Assembly (NCBI GenBank): GCA_026413225.1
Contig: JAPMTP010000044.1
Span: 186,001-250,000 of the forward strand
Length of the DNA stretch: 64,000 nt
From: Otis tarda
Lineage: Eukaryota > Chordata > Aves > Otidiformes > Otididae
Reading direction: 5' to 3'
Part shown: positions 1 through 11,720 of the stretch, in pieces
Position numbering within the stretch: the stretch's first letter is position 1
Layout: every line of letters begins with the position of its first letter
Translations under genes and position numbers: made by a program
Notes under the pieces: model-generated
Told to the model about the DNA's origin: nothing
The model's input: the letters and a program-made list of their open reading frames with translations, nothing else
Database searches by the model: none

Positions 1-1615
<1,615 letters not shown>

Positions 1616-1674
1616 TCAGGGGCCGGCTGCCCGCCCAGCCCAAAGCCTGGAGGGGCCAATGCAGTGCCACTCAC

Positions 1675-2001
1675 CCCAGCAAACGACCCCCACATCCTCT
1701 GCAATCCCTGCCGCCAGTGCGCTCTCGGGCAGGGAGGTGTTGCAGAGGCTCAGGTTGGCCTCGTGCCCTGCACACCACACTCCTCACAGCCGCACAGGAC
1801 CGGTCCCTCTCTGAGCCTTTGGGGGGTTGTAGGCTTTTTCTGCCTCTCCGCACTGCAGCTGGCGGCACACCACGCTGGCCTCCTGTGCATCCCACTTGTC
1901 ATCCAGGACTCTGCCCCACGTCCCGCGTTGGAAGATCTCCACTCGCCCGTTGCACCGGCTCCCTCTGCCCACCAACCGCAGCGACATGGAGGCAGCTGGG
2001 C
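1675..2001 (-). pseudogene. SRCR domain exon with in-frame TGA
   Basis: A minus-strand exon is bounded by a CTCCCCAG acceptor before 2001 and a TGG G|GTGAGT donor at 1675, phase 1 at both ends like its neighbours. The SRCR signature is clear: SLRLVGRGSRCNGRVEI, DDKWDAQEASVVCRQLQCG, then HEANLSLCNTS and EDVGVVCWG. A TGA at 1786-1784 interrupts the frame where the family has its IWLD-V-C strand. Two expected cysteines are missing, one before DDKW (Leu instead) and one in the C-terminal loop. They correspond to C2 and C7, which are disulfide partners in group B domains, so they may have been lost together before the stop arose. A truncated product or a pseudogene is most likely. Confidence 0.8.
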
Positions 2002-2159
2002 CTGGGGAGAGCAGCCGTGCCCCAGCCCTTGTCAGCACCGGAGAGCCCAGAAACCCACAGCACCTCTACAGGGTCTGGCCCCCTCATGGTGCAATGGTGC
2101 TCGTATGCCTGCCCCCAGCCCTCTGCGCTGAGCTTCAGGAGCAGGATCCCACAGGATTT

Positions 2160-2438
2160 ATTGCCCAGTCCTGAGCCTTCCTGAGCAAGACGCTGCCTCT
2201 GGTCTTGGTGAGGCAGAGCCACCCAACACTTCCCTGCTGTGGCATCCGCAGGAGGGAACAGCAGCCGGTACATTTGCCCCACAACCACCCCAGCAGCTCC
2301 CAGTGGGTGCTAATGGCACAAACACTCCAGCAGCTTTGGGACCAAAGTCTGAGTCACAGACAGTTTTGCACTGGCTCCCATCACGGATCTCCACACGTCC
2401 TGAGCAGGGGCTGTCCCCACCAACCAGCTGGACAAATC
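2160..2438 (-). pseudogene. Degenerate SRCR domain exon
   Basis: A GGTTTCTCCAG acceptor precedes base 2438, and phase 1 is kept. The first half is recognisable: [20 protein letters not shown] followed by [15 protein letters not shown]. After about residue 48 the SRCR pattern breaks down: VVCRxLGCG is absent and the frame runs into unrelated sequence ending at a stop near 2158. A 55-base segment inside the broken part (2276-2330) is repeated almost exactly at 2533-2587. A possible eroded C-terminal half (AEGWGQ, then HHC) reads just downstream. The 3' limit is uncertain. Confidence 0.6.
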
Positions 2439-2587
2439 CTGGAGAAACCAAAGACCTCTGCAAGTTCCCACAGCCCTCTGGCAGTGACATGGCCACGTCT
2501 CACCTCATCTCCAAGGCGGCTGCAGGCAAAGAGCCCCACAACCACCCCAGCAGCTCCCAGTGGATGCTAATGGCACAAACACTCCAG
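2276..2587. repeat. 55-bp direct duplication, two copies
   Basis: Bases 2276-2330 and 2533-2587 match except for one G/A difference. One copy lies in the degenerate SRCR exon and the other in the upstream intron. The near-identity is much higher than expected for an old exon duplication, so recent duplication or gene conversion is likely. Confidence 0.85.
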
Positions 2588-3750
2588 GGACCCCCTGCTG
2601 CTCCTCATGCATCATGACAGCACTCAGGGACTTGCTGTGCTCCCAAGCCCCCAGCTGTAGGCACTGCTCAGACAAACTGCTGCTGCCCCATAGACGCTGG
2701 GCTGCCCAGCACCGGCCCCAGGACCTGCAGTGGCCATAGAACTTGAGCCCAGGGAGACAGGCCCAGGCACTGTGGTCCCCTGATGCCTGCTGTGCCCTCC
2801 AAGCTCAGGGCCAGGCTGAGGAAACACTTGGTGCTGCCAGGAACGCACCGCATTACTCGAAGTTCTTGGGCCATTGGGGCACCGCAGTTGGATGGGACAT
2901 GTCACAGGGCAAAGGCACGGCAAGGGTGCCCCCAGCTCCAGTGCCTGCCTGGGAAGGGGGTCGTCACCCAGGACCAGCGTACGCTGCCAGGTGTGCACAA
3001 CCCCAGCAGGATTTCAGGCAGAGGGCAGCAGAGCAGGCAAAGGAGCAGCCCGGGGCTGACACAAACTTCCAGGGCAAGGACAGGCCCTGAGGACAGCCAG
3101 CAAGTCCTGGCAAAGCCCCTGTGGTGCAGGGCAGGCAGAGAGTGGGGCAGGCATGAGACGCTGGGCAGCAGCTCAGCCCTGTCTGCACAGGACCATGTCC
3201 CTGTGGGCTGGCTCTCATGGAGCGAGAGCTTTCTCATGGAAGAGGAATGAGGGGCCAACCTGACACCCCGCCCCTCTGCCCAACACCTGCTCTTCCCTCT
3301 GAACATCCCCTTTGCTTAGGCCCAGGGACTTGTGTCTGCCAGGCAGCACAACCCAAAAGTCCCTGCCCCCCTCACATCCATTCCTGGGGATGTGAGTGGT
3401 TGCATGAGCTGCTCTTGGTGCCTCTGACATGGTGGGCCTGGTCCTCAGTGCTGCCAGAAATGTCCTGGGTGAACCAGAGGAGAGAGGTGGGAACCAACAG
3501 ACACCCTAGGGCTGGGCAGGAGGATTAATCTGAGCCACCTCAGGGTCCAGGCATGCAACAGGCACTCTGAGGTGGGCTCCCACCGGGCTTTCCCCAGGGA
3601 CCAGGGACACCAGCAATGACAGTCCTAGCTTGGCAGCGTGACCGGACACACCGGACCCTGCTCTGGTGCACGCTCAGTGCTCTCTGAGGACACAGCCAGG
3701 TCCCTTCCCTTATTCTGTCCACAAAGGGGGAGAACAGGCTCACCTCTTAC
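2588..3750. other. GC-rich intron-like interval, no exon recognised
   Basis: This lies between two SRCR exons of the minus-strand gene. Open frames of 60 to 150 codons exist on both strands but show no SRCR cysteine pattern, no paired splice sites in phase 1 and no other motif I recognise. A fully eroded SRCR exon cannot be excluded. Confidence 0.5.
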
Positions 3751-4050
3751 CTGAACACGTCACTCCAGCGTCCGTACTGTGGTCACAGTACTGTATATAC
3801 TGTTCTTCGTGTGAGCAGTCAGACAGAGCAGACTCAGTGCCATCACAATCAACGCCAGACATCCAAATAGGGCCATAAGCTCCTCCATAAGCTTGAAGAG
3901 CAGATCCACAGCTCAGCTGCTTACAAACCACTGCAGCATCCTCCATGTCCCATAAGTAATCACACATGGTCCCCCACCGGCCCTGGTGTTTCACCTCCAC
4001 TCTCCTAGCACAGCGGCTGCCACCATTCTCCAGCCTCACCTCCGCAGCCC
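3751..4050 (-). CDS. First SRCR domain exon (group B)
   Basis: This is a complete 300-base phase-1 exon. The acceptor is GTTGTTTGAAG before 4050 and the donor GTTCAG|GTAAGAGG at 3751. It encodes AEVRLENGGSRCARRVEV, GRWGTMCDYLWDMEDAAVVC, SCGSALQA, PIWMSGVDCDG, SALSDCSHEE and TDAGVTCSG. All eight group-B cysteines are present and there is no stop, so the domain looks functional. It is the first domain after the signal-peptide exon: joining phase 1 to phase 1 gives a Gly codon and keeps the frame. The exon is somewhat shorter than the usual 315 to 327 bases, through a shortened middle loop. Confidence 0.87.
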
Positions 4051-4851
4051 CTTCAAACAACAACACGGGAATGGTCAGCAGAGTGCCAAGCCCCAGTGTG
4101 TGGGTCCCTCCTCTCCCCAAGGCCTCTGCAAGCTGGGGTACCCAACCCCAGCCCTGCTGGGCCATTAACTGCCCCACAGCCATTAGCACCCCCCGCATTC
4201 CAACAACTGCCCATACCCACCCACACACTGTCCCCCCAGTCCTGCACAGGACACCCACTCCTCTGCAGACCAAAACACCCTCAACAGCCCCACGCCCCCA
4301 GGCTCACAGCTTCCCCTGACCACTACCCACCCTGACATCACCCAAACCCACACCCTCCCCAGGGCTTTCCATGTCCACTGAGATGATCCTGAGGATCCCT
4401 CCAATCCATGTCCCCTCCTTGACCCTGGAGTCAGCTCAGCCCTGTGCTTGGCTGGGGCCCCCAGGAAGGAAGCACAAAATGCCTTCCCGGGGCTGGGGCT
4501 CCCTCGGGCCCTGGGGACAGCGAGCGGCACACAAACCCTCTGAGGCATCCCAGAGATTTGCTGTGCCCTGGTCCTTGCTGAGAGCGGCCATCACCAGCCG
4601 GGCCACCGCCAGCCTCAGGGGCACAGCACTGGGGAACAAGGCCTCCCAAAATGGTACCAAGGATGGGGTGTCAGGCATGGGCTGCCATAAACACAGCGAG
4701 GCACAGGGAGAGGCAGAAGGTCCATGGACCAGATCACCTTCTGACCCTCATCTCAATGGCACCTGCAAAGAAACCCCATTCCCAAAGGGGTCCCAATGAC
4801 CCCACTGGTGCCCACTGGCCTGGGCTGTGAGAGAAGAGAACTGGCATTCAC
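4051..4851 (-). other. Intron 1 of the SRCR gene
   Basis: About 800 bases lie between the signal-peptide exon donor (GGG|GTGAAT) and the first SRCR acceptor. The interval is GC-rich. I see no further exon or repeat in it. Confidence 0.65.
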
Positions 4852-4918
4852 CCCTGCACAGCTGCACGCAGAGGAGCAGCCACAGCACCTGAGGAGACAG
4901 CAATCCCTCTGTCCCCAT
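4852..4918 (-). CDS. Start codon and signal peptide exon of the SRCR gene
   Basis: The ATG is at 4918-4916. The exon reads MGTEGLLSPQVLWLLLCVQL then CRG: a short n-region, a hydrophobic core (VLWLLLCVQL) and a small-residue cleavage zone, which is a good secretory signal peptide. The donor at 4852/4851 leaves phase 1, exactly what every SRCR exon downstream on the minus strand needs. The start was chosen because it gives the signal peptide directly and lies about 100 bases below CCAAT and TATA-like elements. The family is secreted or type I membrane; no transmembrane exon is visible, because the gene continues into the satellite or past the window edge. Confidence 0.75.
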
Positions 4919-4984
4919 CCTGAGGCTCCTGCCCTGTTGGCACAGCCCTGCTACACACCGCTCCCTGTCACAGCTCACGGGCAC

Positions 4985-5065
4985 TCACAGGGACAATGAC
5001 GATGAGAGGGTGATATATCTCTACTGATGCCGACCCAGCTGCAGGAGGAGCCAATCAAAGCAGCA
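4985..5065 (-). promoter_or_regulatory. Putative SRCR gene promoter: CCAAT box and TATA-like element
   Basis: On the minus strand, ATTGG (CCAAT box, inverted, plus-strand GCCAATCAAA near 5050) is followed about 35 bases later by AGATATATCACC (5009-5022). Transcription starting about 30 bases below would leave a 5' UTR of roughly 65 bases before the ATG at 4918. This is inferred from position and motifs only. Confidence 0.45.
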
Positions 5066-5070
5066 GCACC

Positions 5071-6160
5071 TTTTTAGACATTATCAGGAGCTATCTTGCC
5101 CCCGACACAGCCCAGTCCTCCAATGAACTTCTCCAGCGCTGTTCATGACCATATTTGAGGGACACATATGTGTCATGGATGTCATGGTCACTGCGGTGGG
5201 AGATTGTCAGAGGACAAGCTGGGTGTGGAGGGGAACTGCATCTGTCACCCCTTGCACCCTGCTGTGGGGACTGGGAGCACTGAGCATCTCCTGCCCTGGG
5301 CTCATTCAAGAAGCCAGGAGGCAAGTGTCCAGTTGCACCCAAACCATGGGAACCATGGAGCTGGGACTGCACCAGAGTCTGTGTCAGGATGGGAAGGAAA
5401 CAGCCCCTGGCCCTGCTACAGACCTTGCTCTGCTGGGAGCAGCAGCTGGGAAAAGTCTTTGGCCAGGGGAAGAGCTCCATCCCGGGAGTGCTGGCTGGCC
5501 CGCCCCTCCCCTGAGAGTCCCAGGGTGGGTCCCTGCAGGAGCTGGATCTGGGACATGTCCCTGCCCCGGCAGCAGACGTGCAGCCCGGAGGCTCAGACGT
5601 GTCCCTGACTCTCAGCGTGTCACTGAGGGGCCGTTATTCCCTGCGGGGGGATTAGGAGCTGGAGCCTGCAGGTGCACAAACCACAGCCCACGTGACCTCG
5701 CAGCGCTCGCCGTGCTCCCCCCGCAGCACCCGGGCAGGAAGTCTGTGGTTTCCTCCTGGCACCCTGCCCCGGCACAGCCCTGCTGTGCCCCTGAGCCACC
5801 CCCACCCCAACCGCTTCAGCCAGGGCTGCACGGGCTGCTCCTTTGGCCTCGCAGACGCAGGGCCGGACAGCTCCCCCTCCCCGTGATGTCCCTCTGATGC
5901 ACATGGCTGCTCTGCTACCAGCCCCTTGGCCAGGGAGGTGTCATCGGTGACGTGACCTTATGCTGTCCTAGTGCAGCAGCTGTGTGCTTATGACTTATCC
6001 TCACGGTGTCCTCACACCCTTTGACTTCTGCTGCTGCATGCTCAAGTGTGACACCGTCACACGTGTGTGTGTGCTGTGTACGAGCCTCTGCCAACGATGG
6101 TCCTTCCAAAAAGCCATGTTTGTGTAGAGTCCAAATATGACCTTGATGACAGCAGAAGCA
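5071..6160. other. GC-rich upstream interval, no gene recognised
   Basis: This lies upstream of the SRCR gene. One 250-codon plus-strand frame (5145-5897) is low-complexity Pro/Gly/Arg-rich, has no domain or splice context and looks like a composition artefact. A short GTGTGTGTGT run lies near 6065. Nothing else was recognised. Confidence 0.5.
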
Positions 6161-6164
6161 CTCA

Positions 6165-6935
6165 CACAAGTCATTGCTTTGCCTAAAAGCTGCTCAGGCA
6201 CCAGTGAAATCACAAACTCGTATACGAGCCGTGTGCCTGCTGCTGGCCTATTCGCCACCCCGCCACAAGTGATGTCACAGCATCTGCCACTGCCATGTAC
6301 CTGTTCCTGCCTTATCAGGTACCCAGGCACCACTGACATCCCCAGGACGTTCACAGGCCAGGTTCCAGCTCCTGGCCTGTCATCTTCTCAAGCACCAGTA
6401 GCCTCACAAACACCTACGCAACCTATAAGTCTGGCCTATTAGCTTCTCAGGTGCAAGTGACCTCATAGGAACCTGCACAACCCACGAACCTTCTTCTGGG
6501 TCTATGAAGTACTCAGACACTAACGAGCTCACAAACCCCTTCACAGGCTTTTGGCCTTCGCCTGCCCTATCAGCTACTCGGGAACCAGTGACCTTGTAAG
6601 CACCCACACAGACCGTGGGCCTGCTCTTGCTCTGTCACCCATGCAGGAAGCAGAGACCTCACAACAGCCAACACAGACCACGGGCCTGCTCCGCACCTAT
6701 CAGCTACTCAGCGGGGAGTGACCTCGCGAGCACGTGTCCCCCTGTTCGCCATGGAGCCGTTGTTGAGGTATCCAGTCTGCAGTGCCCTCACAAGCACCTA
6801 CACAAGCCGTGCACCTGGTCCTGGCCTGTCAGCCACTCTGCCAACAGTAACCTCACAAGTTCCTACACAAGCCATGAGCCTACTCTTGGCCTGTCAGCTC
6901 CTCAGGCAGCAGGGACCTCACAAGCACTACCAACC
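6165..6935. repeat. Degenerate ~65-bp minisatellite, about 11 units
   Basis: The unit is roughly TGACCTCACAAGCACC, then ACACAAGCC, then GGCCTGCTCCTGGCCT, then GTCAGCTACTCAGGCACCAG. Its CTGGCCTNTCAGC core recurs near 6245, 6310, 6375, 6430, 6490, 6560, 6620, 6690, 6820 and 6885. Spacing is 60 to 70 bases, with one longer gap near 6745. Units are strongly diverged from each other. The array directly abuts an ERVL LTR on its right. Confidence 0.75.
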
Positions 6936-6952
6936 CATTTGCTATGTGCTCC

Positions 6953-7484
6953 TGTGGTGGAGGGACCCCCCTTGGCAGCTAAATGCCCAGCCAGTCACTC
7001 ACTCACTCCCCCACAGCAGGATGGGGGAGACAACTGCAAGGGCAAAAGCAAGAGAAAAACTCATGGGGAAAGATAAACATCGCTTAATAAATGGAGGGGA
7101 AAAAGGAAAGGAAACAATCCATGGAGAGGCAACCACTCGCACCAGCAGATCAAAGCCCAGCCAGGCTCTGGGCAATGGCTACTTGGGAGAAACTCCTCTC
7201 CCAGTTTTAGTGCTGAACAAGACACCATACAACATGGAATATCTCTGCTCCGATGGGGTCAGCTGTCCTGACTTTGTCACCCTTCATCGTTTTACTCACC
7301 CTCAGCCTCCTCGCTGTGGTGGCAGAGTGAGGTACAGAGCAGGCCTTGACACTAAGCCAGCACTGGTCAGCAGTAGCTACACCATCAGTGTGGTCTCAGC
7401 ACTCTTTCAGTCACCGTCACAAAGCACAGCACTGTGTGGGCTGCTGTCAAGACAATGAACTCCCTCCCAGCCAGACCCAGGACA
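6953..7484 (-). mobile_element. Solo ERVL-type LTR, reverse orientation
   Basis: Read on the minus strand it starts with TGTCCTGGGTCTGGCTGGGA and contains the avian ERVL landmarks in order: GGACAGCTGACCCCA, GATATTCCATG, TTATTAAGCG and a CCCCCATCCTGCTG G-rich block on the coding side. It ends with ACCACAGGA-like sequence at 6953. The downstream half is diverged. No exact target-site duplication was found. No internal retroviral sequence adjoins it. Confidence 0.7.
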
Positions 7485-8439
7485 ATCTCCACCTCTTCTT
7501 CCACACCATTTGGATGCTGCTTAGGTCCTGCAGCACTCAGCGCATTTGCATCAACCATCACAAGGCCCTTCCTCATCCTTTCACATGCCATACACACAGT
7601 GGATGGGGTTTGGCTGGTGTGGCTCAGGTGGACCTGGACAAGTCCCAGCCCACTCCTGACTCCTCCCCTCACTCAGTCATCTGGAGTTTTTTGAAATATT
7701 CAATCAGGTCATCAACCTAAGGACAAGGCAAAACATGTAGCACCAGCCTGCACCCCACAATGGCCTTACAGGTGGCTGAGATCCCCCACATCCGTGGGGA
7801 AAGGGAGCTCCCCAGCACCACCTGACGTCCTGGTGTGACACCTCACAATGAAGTTTTGAGTGCACAGGCCTGTTGCTTGTTTATTCTCATTCATGTGGTT
7901 CTTTTGAGGGATTTCCTTTGGGTCTTTTCCTCTTTGTGCCTGTGCACATGTTCTCAAGTTGACATTTTATTCTGGTTTTCCACTTTCACAGCCCACATGG
8001 CCCGTGTCTTGCCGCGCTGTGCGAAGCCCAGACTCTGCCCCGCTAAGCCTGCACGGCTGCCCTGCTGAGCTGGGCTTAGACGAGGGGGCCACTCAGTCTG
8101 ACCCACAGGGTCAGGCCCTTCTTGGCACCTGACAGGATTTGTTATGAGGGCCCCTTGGAGGCCTCCTAGGAGGGGGAAGTAGCCCCTGGGCGCGTTCCAT
8201 CTCTTCCATGCCCACTTTTGGTCACTGCTCCACCCTCTTGAAGTGCCCCCCTCCTCCAGACCTGTCAGGGCTTGTTCAGCAGCCAAGTGAAGCGGAGAAC
8301 CCTGTCCTGGCCTTTTCCTTTTGTTTCTGTTCATATTGAAACTGTAATTGTTCACTCCATTAGCTCTTGTTACAAAAAGGGTTCATCTGTTTATGCCTAT
8401 GTTTTTAACACTGTATGTATTTAATTCCAGTAGTTCTAT
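7485..8439. other. No feature recognised
   Basis: This is mixed-composition sequence with only short open frames and no repeat or gene signature that I recognise on either strand. Confidence 0.5.
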
Positions 8440-8600
8440 AAATGTTCACATATAAAAATATATATAATACATAAATAGATGTATATGTCAATATACAAAA
8501 AAGTATATATGTATAAATAAAAAGAACATATATTTATACATGTTTGTACAATTATTTATAAATATGGAGTTTATAGAAAAGTACATATTTCTCTATCTGA
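8440..8600. other. AT-rich block
   Basis: About 160 bases of TATATA, AATAAA and ATTTATA strings sit in an otherwise GC-rich stretch, immediately before the CCAAT-box repeat. It may be an expanded AT microsatellite remnant; no function is assigned. Confidence 0.6.
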
Positions 8601-8628
8601 GCACTTCCTTGACCAAAGGAGGTGTGCT

Positions 8629-9060
8629 GCCAATCACAGGGCTTCATAAGAACACATGGGTATGATGGTGTCAACAAATGGCTGTCAGCCAATCAGAACG
8701 CAGGATAGAAACGTCGGTAATGAGGCTGTCAGAAGTGGCAGCCTCCCTCCCTGTATGGAATGACAGGGGGCTTCCTTTGTGAGGTGCCCCTGGCAGCGCT
8801 GGCACAGGCGGCAGTCCTGCCGGCCAATCACAGGGCTGCCTGAGAACACACAGGTGTGCCGACAGCAAGAAATGGCCATTGGCCAATTACAGAGCAGTAT
8901 GATGTTTAACAACATGGCAGCCAAAACAAAATGACCGCCCCTGTGTGTGTAGGGGAAGGGCCTTCCAGGTCGGATCATCTCTGGGTGAACCGGAACGGGT
9001 GGTCGGCCCTGCCAGCCAATCACAGCAGAGCACATGGTGGTACGTGAGAGTGACTTGTGG
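8629..9060 (+). repeat. ~192-bp tandem repeat (2+ copies) with paired CCAAT boxes
   Basis: GCCAATCACAGGGCT begins at 8629 and 8823, and GCCAATCACAGCAG at 9014, spacings of 194 and 191. Each full unit also has a second CCAAT box about 59 bases later (GCCAATCAGAAC near 8689, GCCAATTACAG near 8881) and shared blocks GAACACA, AAATGGC and GGGGCTTCC/GGGCCTTCC. Five CCAAT boxes lie on one strand within 400 bases. Clusters of CCAAT boxes on one strand are typical of NF-Y-driven promoters; no gene is seen beside this one. Confidence 0.7.
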
Positions 9061-10257
9061 GGCAGATGGCCCCTGCGGCTGCTGGGAGGGGGCGGGACTT
9101 CCACTGGAAGCTGGTGGGCGGGTCACCTGTCCCCTTGTCTCTCCTGGGGCAGTGGTGCCCGTGCTCCTGGCGTGTGCCAGGGCAGGATCCCAAACAGCAC
9201 CAGGAAGGGACGTGGGGAGGCACAGACACCCCAGCCAGAGCTGGGCCTGCACAGACCCGAGAGCCTCCAGTGCCCTCAGATCTCCAGACCACAACAGCGA
9301 CTGGCTCGCCAGACATAGGGGTGGTTCAACAGACGTGAAACATCGGCCCTGTCTGAGCTCTCGGGGCAGCTCGTCTGAGCTTCTCATCCTGGGGAACCTG
9401 CAGCTGTCCCAGCGCCGCCTGTGGTCACCATCTGACACCATCACGGAAGGAGCCCTTGCTCTGCATGTGCAGGGCTGTCTGCATGTGCCCCTGCATTATC
9501 TATGTTGTACGCTTGCTCATGACGTCCAGCCATGCATATCCTACTCTCACCTGTGTCTGGGTGTGTGGAAGGAGCATGTCTGATCCTGTAAGGGTATCTG
9601 CTCAAGGACCTATTTCAAGGCAACAAGGGATGATCAAATAATGAGAAAAGGAGGAAGCCGTCAACAGGAATGTTCAGGGACACAAACCTGACTGGCAAAG
9701 GATAAGGGAGGCAGGGATGGGAACCAAACCTGGTCACACGAGGGCATGTGACCACGGGAGAGGATTTATTCCAGCAAGGTTATCTGATCGAGGGCATTCT
9801 CCTTTAGGAAACCAAGAGAAAGAAGAGAAACCAGAAGCAAAATATGCAGAGAGACAGACTTGAAAAAGTAAACAGTCAACAAAAAGGAAAGGAACTTCAC
9901 CAGTCACACGGGTTGATGGGCCTTCAAGAAACTACAGGTGCCACTTCCAGGAAGATCAGCTGGACTTTTCATCTGAATTGATTGTGAATCAGAAGAACCT
10001 CAGACTGGGAGGGATGAGGAAGTCAATAGCACTATGCAAACCCAGGAGGGACATGCAGAGGAAGGGGAAGCAAGGAAGAAGAAAGAAGAGGGTAGACTGA
10101 AAATACTGTAAAAGAGGCCAGTTGCACATACAACTAGCTTTCGGGAAGAGGGTGGAGTTTTGAGCAACAGAGAAGGGCCAGGGGCTGCTGAGGTATTAGG
10201 AAGCAACAGGGAAACACCAGTGAAATGCTTCCTTGGAATTAGGGTGTGTAATCTCCT
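9061..10257. other. No gene recognised; purine-rich second half
   Basis: From about 9640 to 10150 the plus strand is A/G-rich (GAAAGAAGAGAAACCAG-like runs). The first half is GC-rich with a run of overlapping non-homologous frames. No splice-bounded exon or known repeat was recognised. Confidence 0.45.
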
Positions 10258-11213
10258 AAGAGTTGATGGCTCATTGTGCAAGGGGAAACCAGTAACAAGT
10301 GGAAACCCTCAAGGGTGCACACAGGGACCACTATTATTCAATATCTTCATCAAGGACATAGTGGGACTGAATGCACCCTCAGCAGGTTTGCAGATGACAC
10401 GAAGGTAAGTAGTGCAGCTGGTATGCTAGAGGGAAAGGTTGCCTTCCAGAGAGATCTTGAGAGGCTGCAGGAGTGGGCCCATGTGAAGCTTATGAGGTTC
10501 AACAAGGCCAAGTGCAAGGTCCTGCACCTTTGTTGGGGCAACCCTGGATATAAATGCAGACTGGAGGGTGAAGGGATTGAGAGCAGCCCAGCCATGAAGG
10601 ACATGGGGGTACTGGTGGATGAAAACTTTTATATGAGCCTGCAATGTGCGCTTGCAGCCCAGAAAGCCAATCGTATCCTGGGCTGCATCAAAAGAAACAT
10701 GGCCAGCAGGTTGAGGGAGGCGAGACCACACCTGGAGTAACGTGTGTAGCTCTGGGGTCCACAGTTCAAGAAAGCCATGGACGTGTTACAGTGGGTCCAG
10801 AGGAGGGCCACAAAAATGGTCAGACAACTCGAACACCTCTCTTAGGAAGAAAGGCGGAGAGAGTTGGGGTTGTTCAGCCTGGAGAAGGCAAGGCTCCAGG
10901 GAGACTTTATTGCAAAAAGAAAGAACGACAGAGAGAGACGTTTTAGCAGGTGCCTACAGTGACAGGACAAGGAGCAACAGTTTTTAACTGGATTGGACAT
11001 AAGGAAGATATTTTTTATGATGCAGGTGGTGAGACACTGGAATAAGTTGCCCAGAGATGATGTGGGTGCTCCATCACTGTAAGTGTTCATGGTCAGGTTG
11101 GATGGGGCTTGGAGTAGCCTGATCTAGTGACAGGTGTCCTACTCCTTGCAGGGCGGGTTGGACTAGATGATCATTAAAGGTCGCTTCCACCCCAAACCAT
11201 TCTAGGATTCTCT
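10258..11213 (+). mobile_element. 5'-truncated CR1 LINE, sense
   Basis: The 3' third of a CR1 element is present. The reverse transcriptase palm reads RFADDTK near 10385-10405, followed by [21 protein letters not shown] and RPHLE. A frameshift and stop around 10740 separate this from the terminal [12 protein letters not shown] block, seen at 11037-11060 as ACTGGAATAAGTTGCCCAGAGATG. The 3' UTR has TGGACTAGATGATC and ends at CCATTCTAGGATTCTCTG. It is decayed and incapable of activity. Confidence 0.9.
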
Positions 11214-11219
11214 GACATC

Positions 11220-11462
11220 AGTGCAGATACCATTGCAGATGTAGGTACCAGTAGGTACCAGATGGAGATGCTTTTGTAGGGGAAGATACCATTGCAGATA
11301 CCGATACATGAACACAGAAACCACGACAAGGACACAGGCAGGTACAGATACATTTGATGAAACAGCTACAGTTCAGGTGTGATGACAGCTACAGATACAC
11401 CACCAGACACAGATGCTGGTACCATCAGAAATCCCGGTTCTGGTGCCATCACAGATACCGAT
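11220..11462. repeat. Degenerate GATACC/ACAGATAC simple repeat
   Basis: Words such as GCAGATACCATTGCAGATAC, GGTACCAG, ACAGATACA and GGTGCCATCACAGATACC recur irregularly across about 240 bases. No strict period remains. The block fills the gap between a CR1 3' end and an LTR. Confidence 0.5.
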
Positions 11463-11656
11463 TGTTCTGGTTTTGTTAGTGAGGGGGGGGCCTAAGGTGG
11501 TAGCTTCTGTAGGAAACTGCTAGAAGTCGCTCCCCTTTGTTTAGTGGACTTGGCCGGGCCTAGGGCGGACCCACTGCTGGCCAAGGCTGAGCCAATTGGT
11601 AGCAGAATGTCCCATGATAACGCCTCTGCGATAACGTATTTAAGTAGGGGAAAACA
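11463..11656 (+). mobile_element. 5' part of long ERVL LTR, left arm of a fold-back
   Basis: TGTTCTGGTTTTGTTAGTGA through GCGATAACGTATTTAAGTAGGGGAAAACA matches the first ~195 bases of the long LTRs at 15401 and 45487. It then stops and is followed at once by an inverted copy of its own first ~62 bases. Confidence 0.88.
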
Positions 11657-11720
11657 ACTTCTAGCAGTTTCCTACAGAAGTTGCCACCTTAGGCCCCCTC
11701 TCACTAACAAAACTAGAACA
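11657..11720 (-). mobile_element. Inverted 5' end of the same LTR (3' LTR stub of ERVL)
   Basis: Bases 11657-11720 are the reverse complement of the LTR start (ending CTCACTAACAAAACTAGAACA), so with 11463-11525 they form a ~60-base inverted repeat. On the minus strand this stub directly follows the end of an ERVL integrase frame, as a 3' LTR should. It may therefore be that provirus's own LTR, truncated by the plus-strand piece. Confidence 0.75.

Noticed and set aside
1784..1786. TGA in SRCR exon as a selenocysteine codon
   Set aside because: SRCR proteins are not selenoproteins, and the exon lacks other supporting signs; nonsense mutation is simpler.
5145..5897. 250-codon plus-strand frame upstream of the SRCR gene
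   Set aside because: Low-complexity Pro/Gly/Arg sequence with no motif, in GC-rich DNA where stops are rare; no splice or polyadenylation context.
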